Source: Actinomycetota bacterium (GTDB taxonomy: Bacteria > Actinomycetota > Thermoleophilia > BMS3ABIN01). Taken from it: a stretch of 64,000 bases of DNA. Location: assembly GCA_016235065.1 (NCBI GenBank), contig JACRMB010000005.1:135524-199523 (forward strand). Direction: 5' to 3'. The notes under the pieces were generated by a model. That model worked only from the letters and a program-made list of their open reading frames with translations, ran no database searches and was not told the DNA's origin. Below, piece by piece: positions 17,922-28,100 of the stretch (the first letter of the stretch is position 1; each line of letters starts with the position of its first letter). Position numbers and translations under genes: made by a program.

Positions 17922-19496
17922 TTAGATTACCGCTGCCGGCTCAGTCGCGCGCGTCTGACTACCGTCAATTCGACCAGAACGCGGCAGCATCCTGGGACGT
18001 GGCCAACCGAGCATTATTCCGGAAAAGTAGAAGAAAGCCATTGTGAGCGCGAACATGTTCCAGTCCCAATCGTAGGATGCGTGGATCAGGTAGATAACCA
18101 GCATCGAGAGGATCGCTGCAGCAAGGCTGCGCTCCCAGCGATCTTTCTGGCGGCAGAGTGTGATCGTGGAAAAAGTCATTGCCACTGTGATGAACGCCAT
18201 GCCCAACAGGAAACCGACGATGCCGAACTCGGCTAAAAGCTGGAACGGATGGCTATGGGGCTGCTTCACAAAAATCGAGCTGCTGTCGCGCTTCAGCAGG
18301 TGTACAAGCGGAAAGCTCTGCCCACCCGATCCCAAGTAAGGATGTTCCTCCCAGCTTTCGAGTGACTCTTCCCATAATTTCCAGCGCCCCGAAGAGCCCA
18401 TCTCAAGCAGCCGTCCGGTTCCTTCGTTACTGGGAGCTCCATATCTCAGGTCGTGATATGCCTGCCGCGACCAGTCACTGAACGAAGGTTTGGAAGACGT
18501 GAACCAGATGGCGCCTCCAAGCGCCAGCAATATCACTGAAGCAAGGATCAGCGCTCCCGAGCCTTTCGACAACATCTGAGGGACTTTTACCTGGCGACCC
18601 AATATGATGCATATTGTGAAGATGAGACCTGCGGCGATCACGGATGCAACCACATACCACCTCAACGTGGATGCAGCTACAATCCTCTCGCTCATAGGGA
18701 CACGGTCTTTCATCAGCGCGTCCTGGCCACTGCTCCACATTGCGATGAGAACAGTGGGGACAAGTGACAGAAGCATGACTCCAAAGCTGCGCAGCCTTAC
18801 AGTGGAAACTGAAAAATAGACGATAAGCCCCAGGATCAGCGCGAGTGTTGCCCCTCGTGAGAGCGTGAAGAACAGACAGGTCAGAAGCAGCGGTGAAGCC
18901 ATCGCCGAGATTATTCGCAAGGACCAGTGGAATGTACGATCAGAAGACAGGTATATCGCAAGAACGAATCCCATGGCCATGAGAAGGCCCATCGCATTGA
19001 CATATCCTATCGGCACGGCGATCCGGCCCATCTCGTCAAGGTTCTCTACGACAGACGGGAAGGTCTTCGGCCCGAGACCATAGACGGATGCTGCGGTGGC
19101 GATCGCCAGCAGGAGGATGACTGCGATTCGGCGGCACAGGAGATGCCTGCCGGCTGTGACTCCCAGCACGAAAATCGCTACATATCCCCCGGTCCGATTG
19201 AATTCGATCAGGGACTGGTCTGCTGAGATGGACCATGAGATCGACAGGCCGGTCCAGATCCAGAATGCCACCGCCAGCCCCAGCAGGGAAAGCTGCACTG
19301 CATCCCAGTCCCGATAAAACTCTTCCCTTTCTGAGACCAGGAGCATAGCCAGGCATAGCCAGGCACCCACCACGCAAAGCGTCATCGCGTTCGGGAAATA
19401 GCCTCCGTCGGCGAAAACGGCAAAGGCTTCTATCGCCATGACTATCAAAACCCCGAGGAAAGCCATAATCGGGAACGAAAAGGATATTGCTCTCAT
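17922..19496 (-). CDS. O-antigen ligase/polymerase-family membrane protein
   Basis: Multi-pass inner-membrane protein of the O-antigen ligase (Wzy_C) family, expected to polymerise or transfer lipid-linked glycan units outside the membrane. About a dozen hydrophobic segments are visible. Family-like motifs are LFFTLSRGATLAL and, in the large loop, EEHPYLGSGGQSF with HSHPFQLLAEFGIVGF. It is 524 residues from the ATG at 19494-19496; the TTG three codons earlier is an alternative. It is divergent from the Wzz-kinase at 19583. A second family member lies at 21260, and sequence alone does not tell which is polymerase and which is ligase. Confidence 0.87.
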   Translation of the reverse strand: MRAISFSFPIMAFLGVLIVMAIEAFAVFADGGYFPNAMTLCVVGAWLCLAMLLVSEREEFYRDWDAVQLSLLGLAVAFWIWTGLSISWSISADQSLIEFNRTGGYVAIFVLGVTAGRHLLCRRIAVILLLAIATAASVYGLGPKTFPSVVENLDEMGRIAVPIGYVNAMGLLMAMGFVLAIYLSSDRTFHWSLRIISAMASPLLLTCLFFTLSRGATLALILGLIVYFSVSTVRLRSFGVMLLSLVPTVLIAMWSSGQDALMKDRVPMSERIVAASTLRWYVVASVIAAGLIFTICIILGRQVKVPQMLSKGSGALILASVILLALGGAIWFTSSKPSFSDWSRQAYHDLRYGAPSNEGTGRLLEMGSSGRWKLWEESLESWEEHPYLGSGGQSFPLVHLLKRDSSSIFVKQPHSHPFQLLAEFGIVGFLLGMAFITVAMTFSTITLCRQKDRWERSLAAAILSMLVIYLIHASYDWDWNMFALTMAFFYFSGIMLGWPRPRMLPRSGRIDGSQTRATEPAAVI

Positions 19497-19582
19497 TCTT
19501 TGCAAGATGGTGGAATTATATATAAAATCCGTTTTGCTATTTTATGTTCAGATCAAGCTAACCAGGAGTTGAACCTCACTAA

Positions 19583-21154
19583 ATGGCAACCCCCTCTCCT
19601 TCGTCTGGAAACTCGGATTTTCGGGAGAATCTGAACATAGTCTGGCGACGCAAATGGATACTCTTCACGTGCATTTTGCTGATCACCGCGATAGCTGTGA
19701 TCGCCACCATAATCTTTAATACTCCCAGCTATCAGTCCTCAGCCGAGCTGCTGCAGCGGCGCTCGGGCCTTGACAAGGTCCTGCTGGGGTCGGATGTCTT
19801 ACAGCAGTCGAACTTCTCCCCCGAGAGGAACATGCAGACCGCGGCGGAGCTGGTCAAATCGCCGGAGGTCGTCTCCAAGGTCGAAGAGAGGCTTGGAGAT
19901 GAGCTTGACGGGCGCAATCCGGCCTTGATGATCAGTGTCTCGCTGATAGACAAGACAGATATCATGAAACTCGTCGCCACCGACGGAGACCCCCAGGTCG
20001 CAGCTGATGTCGCGAATGCATTTGCAGTTGAATACATGGCCTGGAGACAGAAAGTCGACCGCGAAGTCCTCAGCCAGGCCAGGCTGCCACTGGAAGCTCA
20101 GATCAACAGTATCCCCGCAGAACAGCGGGAATCGTCGACAACTTACAGAGTACTCGCCGACAAGCTTGAGACTGTCAAGCTGCTGGAGGCCATGCAGACC
20201 GGGAATCTCGAAATGGTCAAGCCCGCAACAGTTTCACAGACTGCGATTGCCAGAAATCCTGTCACGGTCGGGGTAGTCGCCTTTTTTATAAGCATCATTG
20301 TGGGCGTCGGTCTTATCTTCCTGATCGAACGCCTCGACACCAAGATCAGAAGCACTGATGAGATCACCAGGAGGATCGACAAGCCCATCATCTCTACGAT
20401 CCCCCGTATCAATTCAGGATATGGATCCATGGTAACACTGGAAAATCCCTCAGGCGCCTGTTCAGAGGCATACCGGCTGCTTAAAACAAATCTCAGTTAT
20501 ATCGAACCTGACAATGATGTGAAGTCGATCATGATAACCAGCCCGGAGCCAGGTGAGGGTAAATCAACCACTATCGCAAACCTTGCCATTACCATGGCCA
20601 GAGCCGGACAGCGGGTTATCGTGATGGAAGCCGACCTCAGACGCCCCATGCTCTCCCACTACCTTGGCCTCGAGAATTCAATTGGACTCACGAACGCGAT
20701 ATCGGGAGCGTTTACCCTGAGAGAAACGCTTCAGGAGATCGAAGCCCAGGACCTGATCATCCGGAGTACGATCGGCGATCAGAGTAGCGGTTCAGGAATG
20801 GGAGTCAACAGCCTTAATGGCGTAAAACCTGTTTACTGCGTGACGTCCGGGCCGACGCCTCCAAATCCTGGTGAGATGGCTGCGTCTGACAGAATGGCAG
20901 AATTGATCGCGGAAGCCAGTGATTACGCTGATATCGTACTGGTTGACGCCCCGCCGCTGGGTGCTGTCGGTGACGCCGCAAGTATGGCAACCAAGGTTGA
21001 CGGAGTCCTGATCGTGATGAAGCTCGCTCAGACATCAAGAAAGTCATTCGGTTTCATCGAGAGTTTCATGGAGACCGTTCCCTGCAATGTCCTCGGACTG
21101 GTCGTTACCAATGCTGGTTCCTCGAGTGCCTATGAAGGCAGCTATTATTATTAG
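19583..21154 (+). CDS. Fused chain-length determinant and BY-type tyrosine kinase (Wzc-like)
   Basis: Controls polysaccharide chain length and export through cycles of tyrosine autophosphorylation. The N-terminal Wzz domain has membrane segments at about 24-46 and 230-252. The cytoplasmic kinase has Walker A SPEPGEGKST (near 320), Walker A' VIVMEADLRRPML and Walker B IVLVDAPPLGAVGDA. The C-terminus ends in a tyrosine cluster, YEGSYYY, the usual autophosphorylation tail. A single-chain layout is common in Gram-negatives; a split pair also occurs in this locus (33214-34624). The likely partner phosphatase is the CpsB-like gene at 14751. Confidence 0.94.
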   Translation: MATPSPSSGNSDFRENLNIVWRRKWILFTCILLITAIAVIATIIFNTPSYQSSAELLQRRSGLDKVLLGSDVLQQSNFSPERNMQTAAELVKSPEVVSKVEERLGDELDGRNPALMISVSLIDKTDIMKLVATDGDPQVAADVANAFAVEYMAWRQKVDREVLSQARLPLEAQINSIPAEQRESSTTYRVLADKLETVKLLEAMQTGNLEMVKPATVSQTAIARNPVTVGVVAFFISIIVGVGLIFLIERLDTKIRSTDEITRRIDKPIISTIPRINSGYGSMVTLENPSGACSEAYRLLKTNLSYIEPDNDVKSIMITSPEPGEGKSTTIANLAITMARAGQRVIVMEADLRRPMLSHYLGLENSIGLTNAISGAFTLRETLQEIEAQDLIIRSTIGDQSSGSGMGVNSLNGVKPVYCVTSGPTPPNPGEMAASDRMAELIAEASDYADIVLVDAPPLGAVGDAASMATKVDGVLIVMKLAQTSRKSFGFIESFMETVPCNVLGLVVTNAGSSSAYEGSYYY

Positions 21155-21259
21155 GACCGGGAAACTCTGTTCCGGGCACATATTAATTCCAATTTGCCAA
21201 ACGGTGTTTGTCGGCGCGATGTCTAGGCTGGTTATCACAGATGAACCTGGAAGCCAAGG

Positions 21260-22732
21260 ATGAACTCCACTTTTGAAGCCAGGGTAGATAGAGGGATCCA
21301 CTGGATCTGGATACCTGTCATCATCGCGGTCTGTCTCGCTGTCGGTCTACTTCTCTCACAATTCTCACCTGGTTTTGCTGTATTTGTATCGTTGGCCGTG
21401 GCGGCTACGATCGCCTTCATCACCTGGCCGAGGCTTGCCCTTTATGGATTGCTGCTCCTCAGCCCCTTCTATTTCATTCTCAACGATCTTCTGACATCTG
21501 GTCAGCTGGCGGGGCTGGCGACGCACATCTCGATCCTTGATTACCTTGTGATCATCGCAGTGGCAGGCACAGTCTGGCAATTGTTGAGGGGAAACCAATA
21601 CGGCGCTTACAGGCTTGCCGGTATCGACATCATGGCGCTGCTCTGGCTCGCAGTGGTCTTCGTAGGACTCGCATACGGCTATTCCCAGGGATTCGAAGCT
21701 TCATTCCGCTCTGCACGAGGCCCGTTGATGTACGCGCTTTATTTTGTGGCCGCCTTTGAGCTGACCTCGAACCGGCGACTTCGGGAATTCGGCTGGATCA
21801 TGATGATCAACTCATATGCGATAGGAGTGATCGGGCTTCTCGCGGTTGCCGGATACCTGACTCCATATTTTCCGGAACTGACAGTCGGGCTTGTAGGTGA
21901 CTCGCTCACGCTGACCAGGCCAAATTTCTTTGTCGAGCCTGCCCTGACAATACCGAATATAATATTTTTGGTGCTGCATTTCAGGTTCATGGGTTTACGG
22001 GTCAGAAGGTCGCTCTTTTTGAATGTCCTGATCGCAGGAGCCCTGGTCCTGAATATGCTTGTACTCGCCCTTTCGGTGACCAGAGGTTTCTGGTTGGGGA
22101 TGATAGCGGCACTCCTGGCCGCTGCCTTGCTGCTGAGCCGATACTTCAATATCCTCAAGTTCCGTCAGATCCTCAAGGTATGCGTGTTTTCCGTGTTCAC
22201 TGCGATAGCGGTTTCTTTCATCCTTGAACGTTTCTTTGATGTCAGCATGTCTTCAGTCATCTTCAGCAGGCTGGACAGCATGACTAGCGGTAGTGACCCG
22301 ACTTCCGATTACAGACTTAACGAATTCCAGGTATATCTCAGATCGTTCCTCGAGTCGCCATTGATAGGACATGGTTTTGGATCGTCCCTGGGAATCTCGA
22401 TCGAATATGCCAGCTATGGTTTCGCCCACAACCAGTACATCTGGATCCTGCAGACAACGGGCTTGTTCGGAGGGATCATCTTCGCCATATTTATCCTGCT
22501 GGCGATACTCAACGCCCTGAAGACTTTATCAGCCAGCAGAGAAGACGGGTTACCGGAGATGATGAACGTCCTTTTTCTCTCTACCCTGGCCGGGTTTGCA
22601 GCGGTTTCCTTCACGTCACCCGAGCTCAGCAACCCTACCACAGTGCCGCTCATGGTCACGCTTCTCGGCATATCAAGAGCCCAGTTCGGACGGCTTCAGA
22701 GCCGGTCTGACCAGGAAGTAGACGGGCCGTGA
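21260..22732 (+). CDS. O-antigen ligase/polymerase-family membrane protein (second copy)
   Basis: Integral membrane protein with around ten to twelve hydrophobic segments and the Wzy_C-type loop: LSVTRGFWLGM and later ESPLIGHGFGSSLGISIEY followed by HNQYIWILQTTGLFGG. It probably polymerises or ligates lipid-linked oligosaccharide on the outer face of the membrane. It is 490 residues, with a GGAAG ribosome site 6 nt before the ATG. It begins the plus-strand run of glycosyltransferases, about 105 nt after the Wzc-like gene. It differs clearly in sequence from the gene at 17922, so this is not a recent duplication. Confidence 0.87.
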   Translation: MNSTFEARVDRGIHWIWIPVIIAVCLAVGLLLSQFSPGFAVFVSLAVAATIAFITWPRLALYGLLLLSPFYFILNDLLTSGQLAGLATHISILDYLVIIAVAGTVWQLLRGNQYGAYRLAGIDIMALLWLAVVFVGLAYGYSQGFEASFRSARGPLMYALYFVAAFELTSNRRLREFGWIMMINSYAIGVIGLLAVAGYLTPYFPELTVGLVGDSLTLTRPNFFVEPALTIPNIIFLVLHFRFMGLRVRRSLFLNVLIAGALVLNMLVLALSVTRGFWLGMIAALLAAALLLSRYFNILKFRQILKVCVFSVFTAIAVSFILERFFDVSMSSVIFSRLDSMTSGSDPTSDYRLNEFQVYLRSFLESPLIGHGFGSSLGISIEYASYGFAHNQYIWILQTTGLFGGIIFAIFILLAILNALKTLSASREDGLPEMMNVLFLSTLAGFAAVSFTSPELSNPTTVPLMVTLLGISRAQFGRLQSRSDQEVDGP

Positions 22733-22757
22733 TGACGACTCCGGACGCAAGACTATT

Positions 22758-23777
22758 ATGTTGACAGCACCTGACAGTTCGGAGGCGGAATGCCGTCCGT
22801 CCGGTGGGCCAGATATCTCAGTGGTTATCGTCAGTTTCAATACCCGCGCCCTGCTGATCGAGTGTCTCGAAAGTCTTTACAGGCCAGACCAGGTTTTTTC
22901 ATTCGAGACCATCATCGTTGATAATGATTCCCACGACGGAACTGCAGATGCCGTACAAGCGGGATTCCCACAGGTCAGGATGATCCAGAATGAAGAGAAC
23001 CTCGGCTTCGGTACCGCTATGAACATGGGAGCTGCCATAGCCCGAGGCAGATATCTCATGGTACTGAATCCTGACACGCTGGTACCTCCAGAAACTATCC
23101 CCCGCCTTCTGGGATTCCTCGAATCTGAGAACGAGCCTCGCCTTGCGAGCTGCCACCTGGTTGGACCACAGAAGTCATATCAGCTCTCGTGCGCCCGCTT
23201 TCCGACTCCTTTGCGCATTTTCATGCTATTTACGCGCCTGGCAAAAGTAATTCCCATCGAGTCGTTCCAGTCATACTATGAAAAATTTGACTGGGATAAT
23301 CTTGCCCTGGATGAACCGGGAGCAGATTCTGTCTGGCAGGTTGACACGGTGCTTGGCGCCTTTTTTATCCTGCCGCTCGATGAGTTCAGAAAAGCTGGCG
23401 GTTTTGACGAGCGCTTTTTTATGCATTTTGAGGAAATAGACCTCATGAAAAAACTAGAGACCAGGGGCTGCCATACCTATATGATCCCCGATGTGAGCGT
23501 AATGCACTACGGAGGTGCGTCCACGAAGCAGGATTATGAGAAGATGCGCTTTGAACAGCAGCGCAGCCTTCTCCTTTATCTGCATAAATGGCACGGCATG
23601 TCTGCCGCCCAGAGCATCCGCTTCTTTCTGATTATAATGGCGCTGATCAGATATGTGAGCGCCATTGCCTCTGAACGAGTCAGGGGCCGAGAGCATTCTG
23701 CGAGTCAGTTCCGCAGCGCGTCGCGGGCAATCCTCGTCGGCCTCCTTCGTATGAATTTCCAATCCTCAGCCGACTGA
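22758..23777 (+). CDS. Family 2 glycosyltransferase
   Basis: Cytoplasmic or membrane-associated GT-A glycosyltransferase. The nucleotide-binding start is clear (ISVVIVSFNTRALLIECLESL), followed by VDNDSHDGT and LMVLNPDTLVPP. The acceptor-side motif GGFDERFFMHFEEIDLMKKLE resembles rhamnosyltransferase-type GT2 enzymes; the donor sugar cannot be told from sequence. It is 339 residues, typical length. It is the first of four glycosyltransferases in a plus-strand operon with almost no gaps. Confidence 0.92.
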   Translation: MLTAPDSSEAECRPSGGPDISVVIVSFNTRALLIECLESLYRPDQVFSFETIIVDNDSHDGTADAVQAGFPQVRMIQNEENLGFGTAMNMGAAIARGRYLMVLNPDTLVPPETIPRLLGFLESENEPRLASCHLVGPQKSYQLSCARFPTPLRIFMLFTRLAKVIPIESFQSYYEKFDWDNLALDEPGADSVWQVDTVLGAFFILPLDEFRKAGGFDERFFMHFEEIDLMKKLETRGCHTYMIPDVSVMHYGGASTKQDYEKMRFEQQRSLLLYLHKWHGMSAAQSIRFFLIIMALIRYVSAIASERVRGREHSASQFRSASRAILVGLLRMNFQSSAD

Positions 23778-23782
23778 CCACG

Positions 23783-24898
23783 TTGGATGATGAGCCAAAA
23801 ACGATTCTGCTGGACGGCAGGATGCTGGCGGGCAGGAACACCGGGATGGGACGTTATGTTTCGCAGCTTGCAGGCATGCATGCAGAGATCGATCCGCCTG
23901 ACTTGAGAATGCAGCTCGTCTGCATGGACGATGACACACCCCCCGACGCGATCGGCGGCGTTGTCAGGTCGAACCGGAGAACGCAGACTCTTTGGCAGCA
24001 GGTCCGGACGCCCCCAGAGCTGAACAGCAGTCGGTGCGACATCTTCCACTATCCGTCTTTCGACCCACCAGGAGTTCGTGGCAAAAGGCTCGTCGTCACC
24101 TGTCCTGATATCGAGCCGCTCATATTGCCTTCGCTTTTTTCCAGAAGGATCGTTTTTTACTACAGACTCCTCACCCGGCGCATGCGCGCAGCATCGCGGA
24201 TAATCGTCTTCTCAGCCAGTACCGGAAAAGACCTCGATTCTGTCCTTGGAATAGATACTGAACGCATCAAGGTCATACCGCTTGGGGTGGAATCGAGATT
24301 CGCTCCGGCAGACGAATCGTGGCGGGATGAAGTCGTTTCGAAATATCATCTGCCGGAAAAATACGTCCTGTATGTCGGCAACACCATGCCTCACAAGAAT
24401 CTTCCCAGGCTGGTTGAGGCTTTTGCTGCAGTTCGCCTCAGCCATCCTCACGTAGAACTGCTGCTCGCCGGTGCGAAGGACAAGTATCGCCACCAGGTCG
24501 AAGCTGCGATATCATCTTCCGGGCTGGTTGGTGCCATACGGTTCATCGGGAAAGTGCCGGAGACGGATCTGCCAGCTATCTATAGCTGCGCGAGCGTGTT
24601 TGCCTTTCCTTCCTTATACGAAGGTTTCGGGCTGCCCGTGCTCGAAGCAATGGCGTGTGGAACGCCGGTGGTCGCCTCTGATGCCGCCTCTATCCCGGAG
24701 GTGGCCGGAGATGCCGCAATCCTGGTCGATCCGCTGGATACCATGGCGCTCGCGGGCGCGATCGTGGGCGTCCTCGACAGCCCGGACAGGGCTGCACACC
24801 TGTCCGCGAAAGGCATTCAGCGCGCTTCCCTGTTTTCCTGGCGAAGGTGTGCAGAGGAACATCTCACCGTCTACCGCGATCTTCTGGGGATTTCATGA
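23783..24898 (+). CDS. Family 4 glycosyltransferase
   Basis: GT-B fold transferase for repeat-unit assembly. The C-terminal donor-binding half is typical: YVLYVGNTMPHKNLPRLVEAF, FIGKVPETDLPAIYSCASVF, and the FPSLYEGFGLPVLEAMACGTPVV signature containing the EX7E motif. The start is a TTG at 23783, 5 nt after the preceding stop, giving 371 residues and the sensible N-terminus TILLDGRMLAGRNTGMGRY. It overlaps the next transferase by 4 nt (ATGA). The donor may be mannose- or rhamnose-type by analogy with close families, which is only inference. Confidence 0.92.
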   Translation: MDDEPKTILLDGRMLAGRNTGMGRYVSQLAGMHAEIDPPDLRMQLVCMDDDTPPDAIGGVVRSNRRTQTLWQQVRTPPELNSSRCDIFHYPSFDPPGVRGKRLVVTCPDIEPLILPSLFSRRIVFYYRLLTRRMRAASRIIVFSASTGKDLDSVLGIDTERIKVIPLGVESRFAPADESWRDEVVSKYHLPEKYVLYVGNTMPHKNLPRLVEAFAAVRLSHPHVELLLAGAKDKYRHQVEAAISSSGLVGAIRFIGKVPETDLPAIYSCASVFAFPSLYEGFGLPVLEAMACGTPVVASDAASIPEVAGDAAILVDPLDTMALAGAIVGVLDSPDRAAHLSAKGIQRASLFSWRRCAEEHLTVYRDLLGIS

Positions 24899-26106
24899 GA
24901 GAACGGCCACGCATCATATTATTCTCAAGCCTATATCCGCTTCCCGTTGACAGGGGTGACAGGAACCGTCTCTTGCACACGCTCAAGATCCTGTCTGGGT
25001 TTGCGGATGTGCTGCTCGTCTGCCTGAAACGTGGCTGGGAAAGGTCGGCTTTCCAACATCGTCTGCCTGATGGCATCGAAACCAGATTCTTCCCGATCAG
25101 CAAAAGACAGGTGATGGCAGCCGGCGGCCTGGCTGCGATCACCGGCCGTCCGTTTCAGGCACTGCGCTTCGATGTCCCCGGGCTTCGCGATTTCGTCAAC
25201 GAGCAACTCTACTATTTCAATCCTGACATTTTCTGGGGCTATCAGATCTCATCCTATCCCTTCCTCAGCCAGGCAAGGTCACCGGTCCGCATCCTGGATC
25301 TGGTAGACAGCCCATCACGTTTCGCTGACATGACGGCTGGGATCAAGGGCGATTCGCTTCGGACCAGAGCGGTCAACAGAGTCAACTGGCGGATACGTGA
25401 GTATGAACGGCGGGCTGTCGAAGCAAGTTCGATGGTCCTTGTCAGCTCCCCCGGGGACAGGGAACATCTCGTCTCACGGTATGGAATGGAATCGAAGGTG
25501 TCCATTTTCCCGAACTGCGTCCCGAAAACCATGCTTGATCACAGGTGGCGGTACGATGGAGACAGACCGCCACGGCTCCTGTTCGTTGGGAATCTTAATT
25601 ACCCCCCAAACCGGGACGCGGTGAGCTATTTTGCGTCGAAAGTCATGCCGCGAGTCAGTGAGGAATCCCCAGAGGCAGAGTTCATAGTCTGCGGTGCGAG
25701 CGGAGAAGCTCTGGCTTCAAGATTTGCCGGGATGCCCGGGGTTCGCTTCACAGGATTTATCGAGGATCTCGAAAGTGCCTACCTTGACGCCAGCATGCTG
25801 GTAACGCCGCTTTCTGTTGCGACCGGATCTCAATACAAGGTCCTGGAGGCGATGGCGCTGGGCCTTCCCGTGCTTGCATCGGATGTAGTCGCAAAAGGCT
25901 GCGGAGCTGAGCCGGGCCGGGATATCATGGTTGCGGGAAGCCCTGACGAATACCTTTCGGCTATCAGAAGATTGACAGGGGATCCTGTTTTCAGCGGGAA
26001 TCTTGCAGATGCCGGCAGGCAGCTTGTCTCCGCGAATTTTATCTGGGAATCGCAGGCGGACAGACTTAGAGATGCGATCGCCGGTGTCAGGAGCGCTGGA
26101 CGATGA
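24895..26106 (+). CDS. Family 4 glycosyltransferase (sugar PEP-CTERM/EPS type)
   Basis: GT-B glycosyltransferase of about 403 residues. The N-terminus IILFSSLYPLPVDRGDRNR resembles stp1/WreA-like exopolysaccharide transferases. The donor domain has LLFVGNLNYPPNRDAVSYF, FTGFIEDLESAYLDASMLVTPL and the GSQYKVLEAMALGLPVLAS signature. I took the ATG at 24895, which overlaps the upstream stop (ATGA); the longest frame adds 16 residues read from the neighbour. It continues the tightly packed EPS operon. Confidence 0.9.
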   Translation: MRERPRIILFSSLYPLPVDRGDRNRLLHTLKILSGFADVLLVCLKRGWERSAFQHRLPDGIETRFFPISKRQVMAAGGLAAITGRPFQALRFDVPGLRDFVNEQLYYFNPDIFWGYQISSYPFLSQARSPVRILDLVDSPSRFADMTAGIKGDSLRTRAVNRVNWRIREYERRAVEASSMVLVSSPGDREHLVSRYGMESKVSIFPNCVPKTMLDHRWRYDGDRPPRLLFVGNLNYPPNRDAVSYFASKVMPRVSEESPEAEFIVCGASGEALASRFAGMPGVRFTGFIEDLESAYLDASMLVTPLSVATGSQYKVLEAMALGLPVLASDVVAKGCGAEPGRDIMVAGSPDEYLSAIRRLTGDPVFSGNLADAGRQLVSANFIWESQADRLRDAIAGVRSAGR

Positions 26107-26137
26107 AAGTCACTCAGCAGATTCGCAGGTCTTTTTG

Positions 26138-27304
26138 ATGACGTCAGGATTAAAAACGCTTCAGGTGATTGGCGGTAGTGAGTTCGGCGGCGCCGCCTGG
26201 ATAATACTGAGTTATATACAGATATTGCAGGAACACGGTCTTGAGATCTCTGTGATCACCTCGAACGAGGACGTAGCAGGGATCTACAGGGAAGCTGGCT
26301 GCGCGATCATTCCCGTGCACGAGTTGCGCCGGGAGATCAATCCGGTCCGCGATGGGCTGGCGCTGAGAAAGTTGAAGAAGATATGCCGCGAGCAGGACTT
26401 CGACATAGTACATACACATACGTCGAAAGGCGGTTTTATCGGACGGGCCGCCGCCAGGTCGGCCAAAGTCCCGATCGTGATACACACCGCACACGGTTTC
26501 GCGTTTCATGAACTCTCGAGACCGGCTTCTATCAGGACTTACTCGATACTCGAACGCCGCGCCGCGGGCTGGTGTGACCGCATCACCACTGTGAGCGATT
26601 TTCACCGCGACTGGGCGTTAAGGCTGGGAATCGCCGATGAGGAAAAGATCGTGACTGTGCATAATGGGATATCTTCATCGCGGCTTGAGTCTAGCCAGGA
26701 CAGAGCCATGGTACGGGCAAGCCTTGGAGTGGAAGCATCAGAGTCACTTCTGGCGGTGATCGGACGACTGGCCGCGCAAAAGGGGCTCGAAGACATGCTC
26801 GACGCGATGCCGGCAATCCTCGCTGCGCAGCCGGCTACAAGATTGCTCATTGTCGGCAAAGGGCCGATCTCCGCTTTACTCGAATCAAGATGCAGGCAGC
26901 TTGGTGTTGAGAAAAAGGTCATATTCACTGGCTTCAGATCTGATATTGGTGAACTTCTGAACGCCTGTGATATCGTGGTTTCACCGACTTTGAGAGAAGG
27001 ACTTTCGGTTTCCATACTCGAAGCCATGGCGATGGGAAAGCCGATCATCGCGACAGGCATCTCGAGCAACAGGGAGCTGGTCATCGACGGCGAGACGGGG
27101 TTGCTGGTGCCGGCGGCAGATACCAGCTCTATCGCGCGGGCGGTTATCACCCTCATAACTGACAGAGAGAAGGCGCTGCGATTCGGAAGGCAGGCGCGGG
27201 AACGCTTCGACCAGAGGTTCTCAGAAGAGATAATGCAGCAAAGATTATGGACAGTTTATGAAGGCCTTATCCGGGACAAACTGGCTAATCGGACTTTTTC
27301 ATGA
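26138..27304 (+). CDS. Family 4 glycosyltransferase
   Basis: GT-B glycosyltransferase of about 388 residues. The N-terminal acceptor domain begins LKTLQVIGGSEFGGAAWII and has HTHTSKGGFIGRAAARSAKVP, as in capsular EpsF/WbpH-like enzymes. The donor domain includes LAVIGRLAAQKGLEDML, FTGFRSDIGELLNACDIVV and the LREGLSVSILEAMAMGKPIIA signature. The ATG at 26138 was preferred over upstream in-frame codons, which overlap the previous gene and have no homology. It overlaps the methyltransferase start by 4 nt. Confidence 0.91.
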   Translation: MTSGLKTLQVIGGSEFGGAAWIILSYIQILQEHGLEISVITSNEDVAGIYREAGCAIIPVHELRREINPVRDGLALRKLKKICREQDFDIVHTHTSKGGFIGRAAARSAKVPIVIHTAHGFAFHELSRPASIRTYSILERRAAGWCDRITTVSDFHRDWALRLGIADEEKIVTVHNGISSSRLESSQDRAMVRASLGVEASESLLAVIGRLAAQKGLEDMLDAMPAILAAQPATRLLIVGKGPISALLESRCRQLGVEKKVIFTGFRSDIGELLNACDIVVSPTLREGLSVSILEAMAMGKPIIATGISSNRELVIDGETGLLVPAADTSSIARAVITLITDREKALRFGRQARERFDQRFSEEIMQQRLWTVYEGLIRDKLANRTFS

Positions 27305-28098
27305 GCAATATGGAGCATTCTCAGGATAACGTGGCCGGCGTCAGGGGCTTCTTCAATGAAGAGGTAAGGAAGCATCCCAGTTTCCTGCTCGATGACAGGG
27401 ATCCAACCAATTTTCTGATCCCTTCTGAAGAATATGCGAGGGATCTGCTGGGAGTCTGCGACGATAGCCTGGATATCCTCGAGATCGGCTGTGGCGATGG
27501 CGTCGACAGCATCCGGCTGGCCGCGACCAGTAACAGGGTCTGCGCGATCGATCTGGCCGAGAACAGGATCGCCCAGGCTCAGGGCAACATATCCAGGAAC
27601 GGTTTGTCAGAAAGGATCACGGCACGCCATATGGATGCCCACGATCTGGATTTCCCCGACGGGCACTTCGACCTCGTTATCGGCAACTCGGTGCTGCTGT
27701 TCCTGGACCGGAAAAGGTTTGCCCGGGAGTGCTACCGGGTCCTCAAGCCTGGCGGCAGGGCGATTTTCCCTAACGAATCAATGGCGGATCATCCCCTGCT
27801 CAGATTAAGAAGATCGTTGCCCGGCGTCAACCAGCGCGAAGAAGTCGCTGACAGGATGACCCTGAGCGGGGTTGAAGCGATCGCCGCTGATTTTGACTCA
27901 GCCAGGCATCGCGAGTTCTACCTTTTTTCCGTGCTATTAGCGCCGGTCGTTTCCAGACATGGAAGAAAGAGGGCTGTCGCGGGCGCAGTCCGCCTGGCAT
28001 ATCGGCTTGATGAATCAATCCTTCATAGATTCAAGGGGCTAAGAAAATATTGCTGGATAAGCGTTATCGAGCTCAAGAAAACCACAGGCAACCGCTGA
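27301..28098 (+). CDS. SAM-dependent class I methyltransferase
   Basis: Probable small-molecule or sugar methyltransferase in the EPS operon. SAM-binding motif I is ILEIGCGDGVDSIRLA, followed by AIDLAENRIAQAQ, the acidic HMDAHDLDFPDGHFD and VIGNSVLLFLDR, all typical of Methyltransf_11 proteins. It is 265 residues. The ATG overlaps the preceding glycosyltransferase stop (ATGA). It may methylate the glycan or its lipid carrier; the substrate is not evident. Confidence 0.88.
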   Translation: MSNMEHSQDNVAGVRGFFNEEVRKHPSFLLDDRDPTNFLIPSEEYARDLLGVCDDSLDILEIGCGDGVDSIRLAATSNRVCAIDLAENRIAQAQGNISRNGLSERITARHMDAHDLDFPDGHFDLVIGNSVLLFLDRKRFARECYRVLKPGGRAIFPNESMADHPLLRLRRSLPGVNQREEVADRMTLSGVEAIAADFDSARHREFYLFSVLLAPVVSRHGRKRAVAGAVRLAYRLDESILHRFKGLRKYCWISVIELKKTTGNR

Positions 28099-28100
28099 AT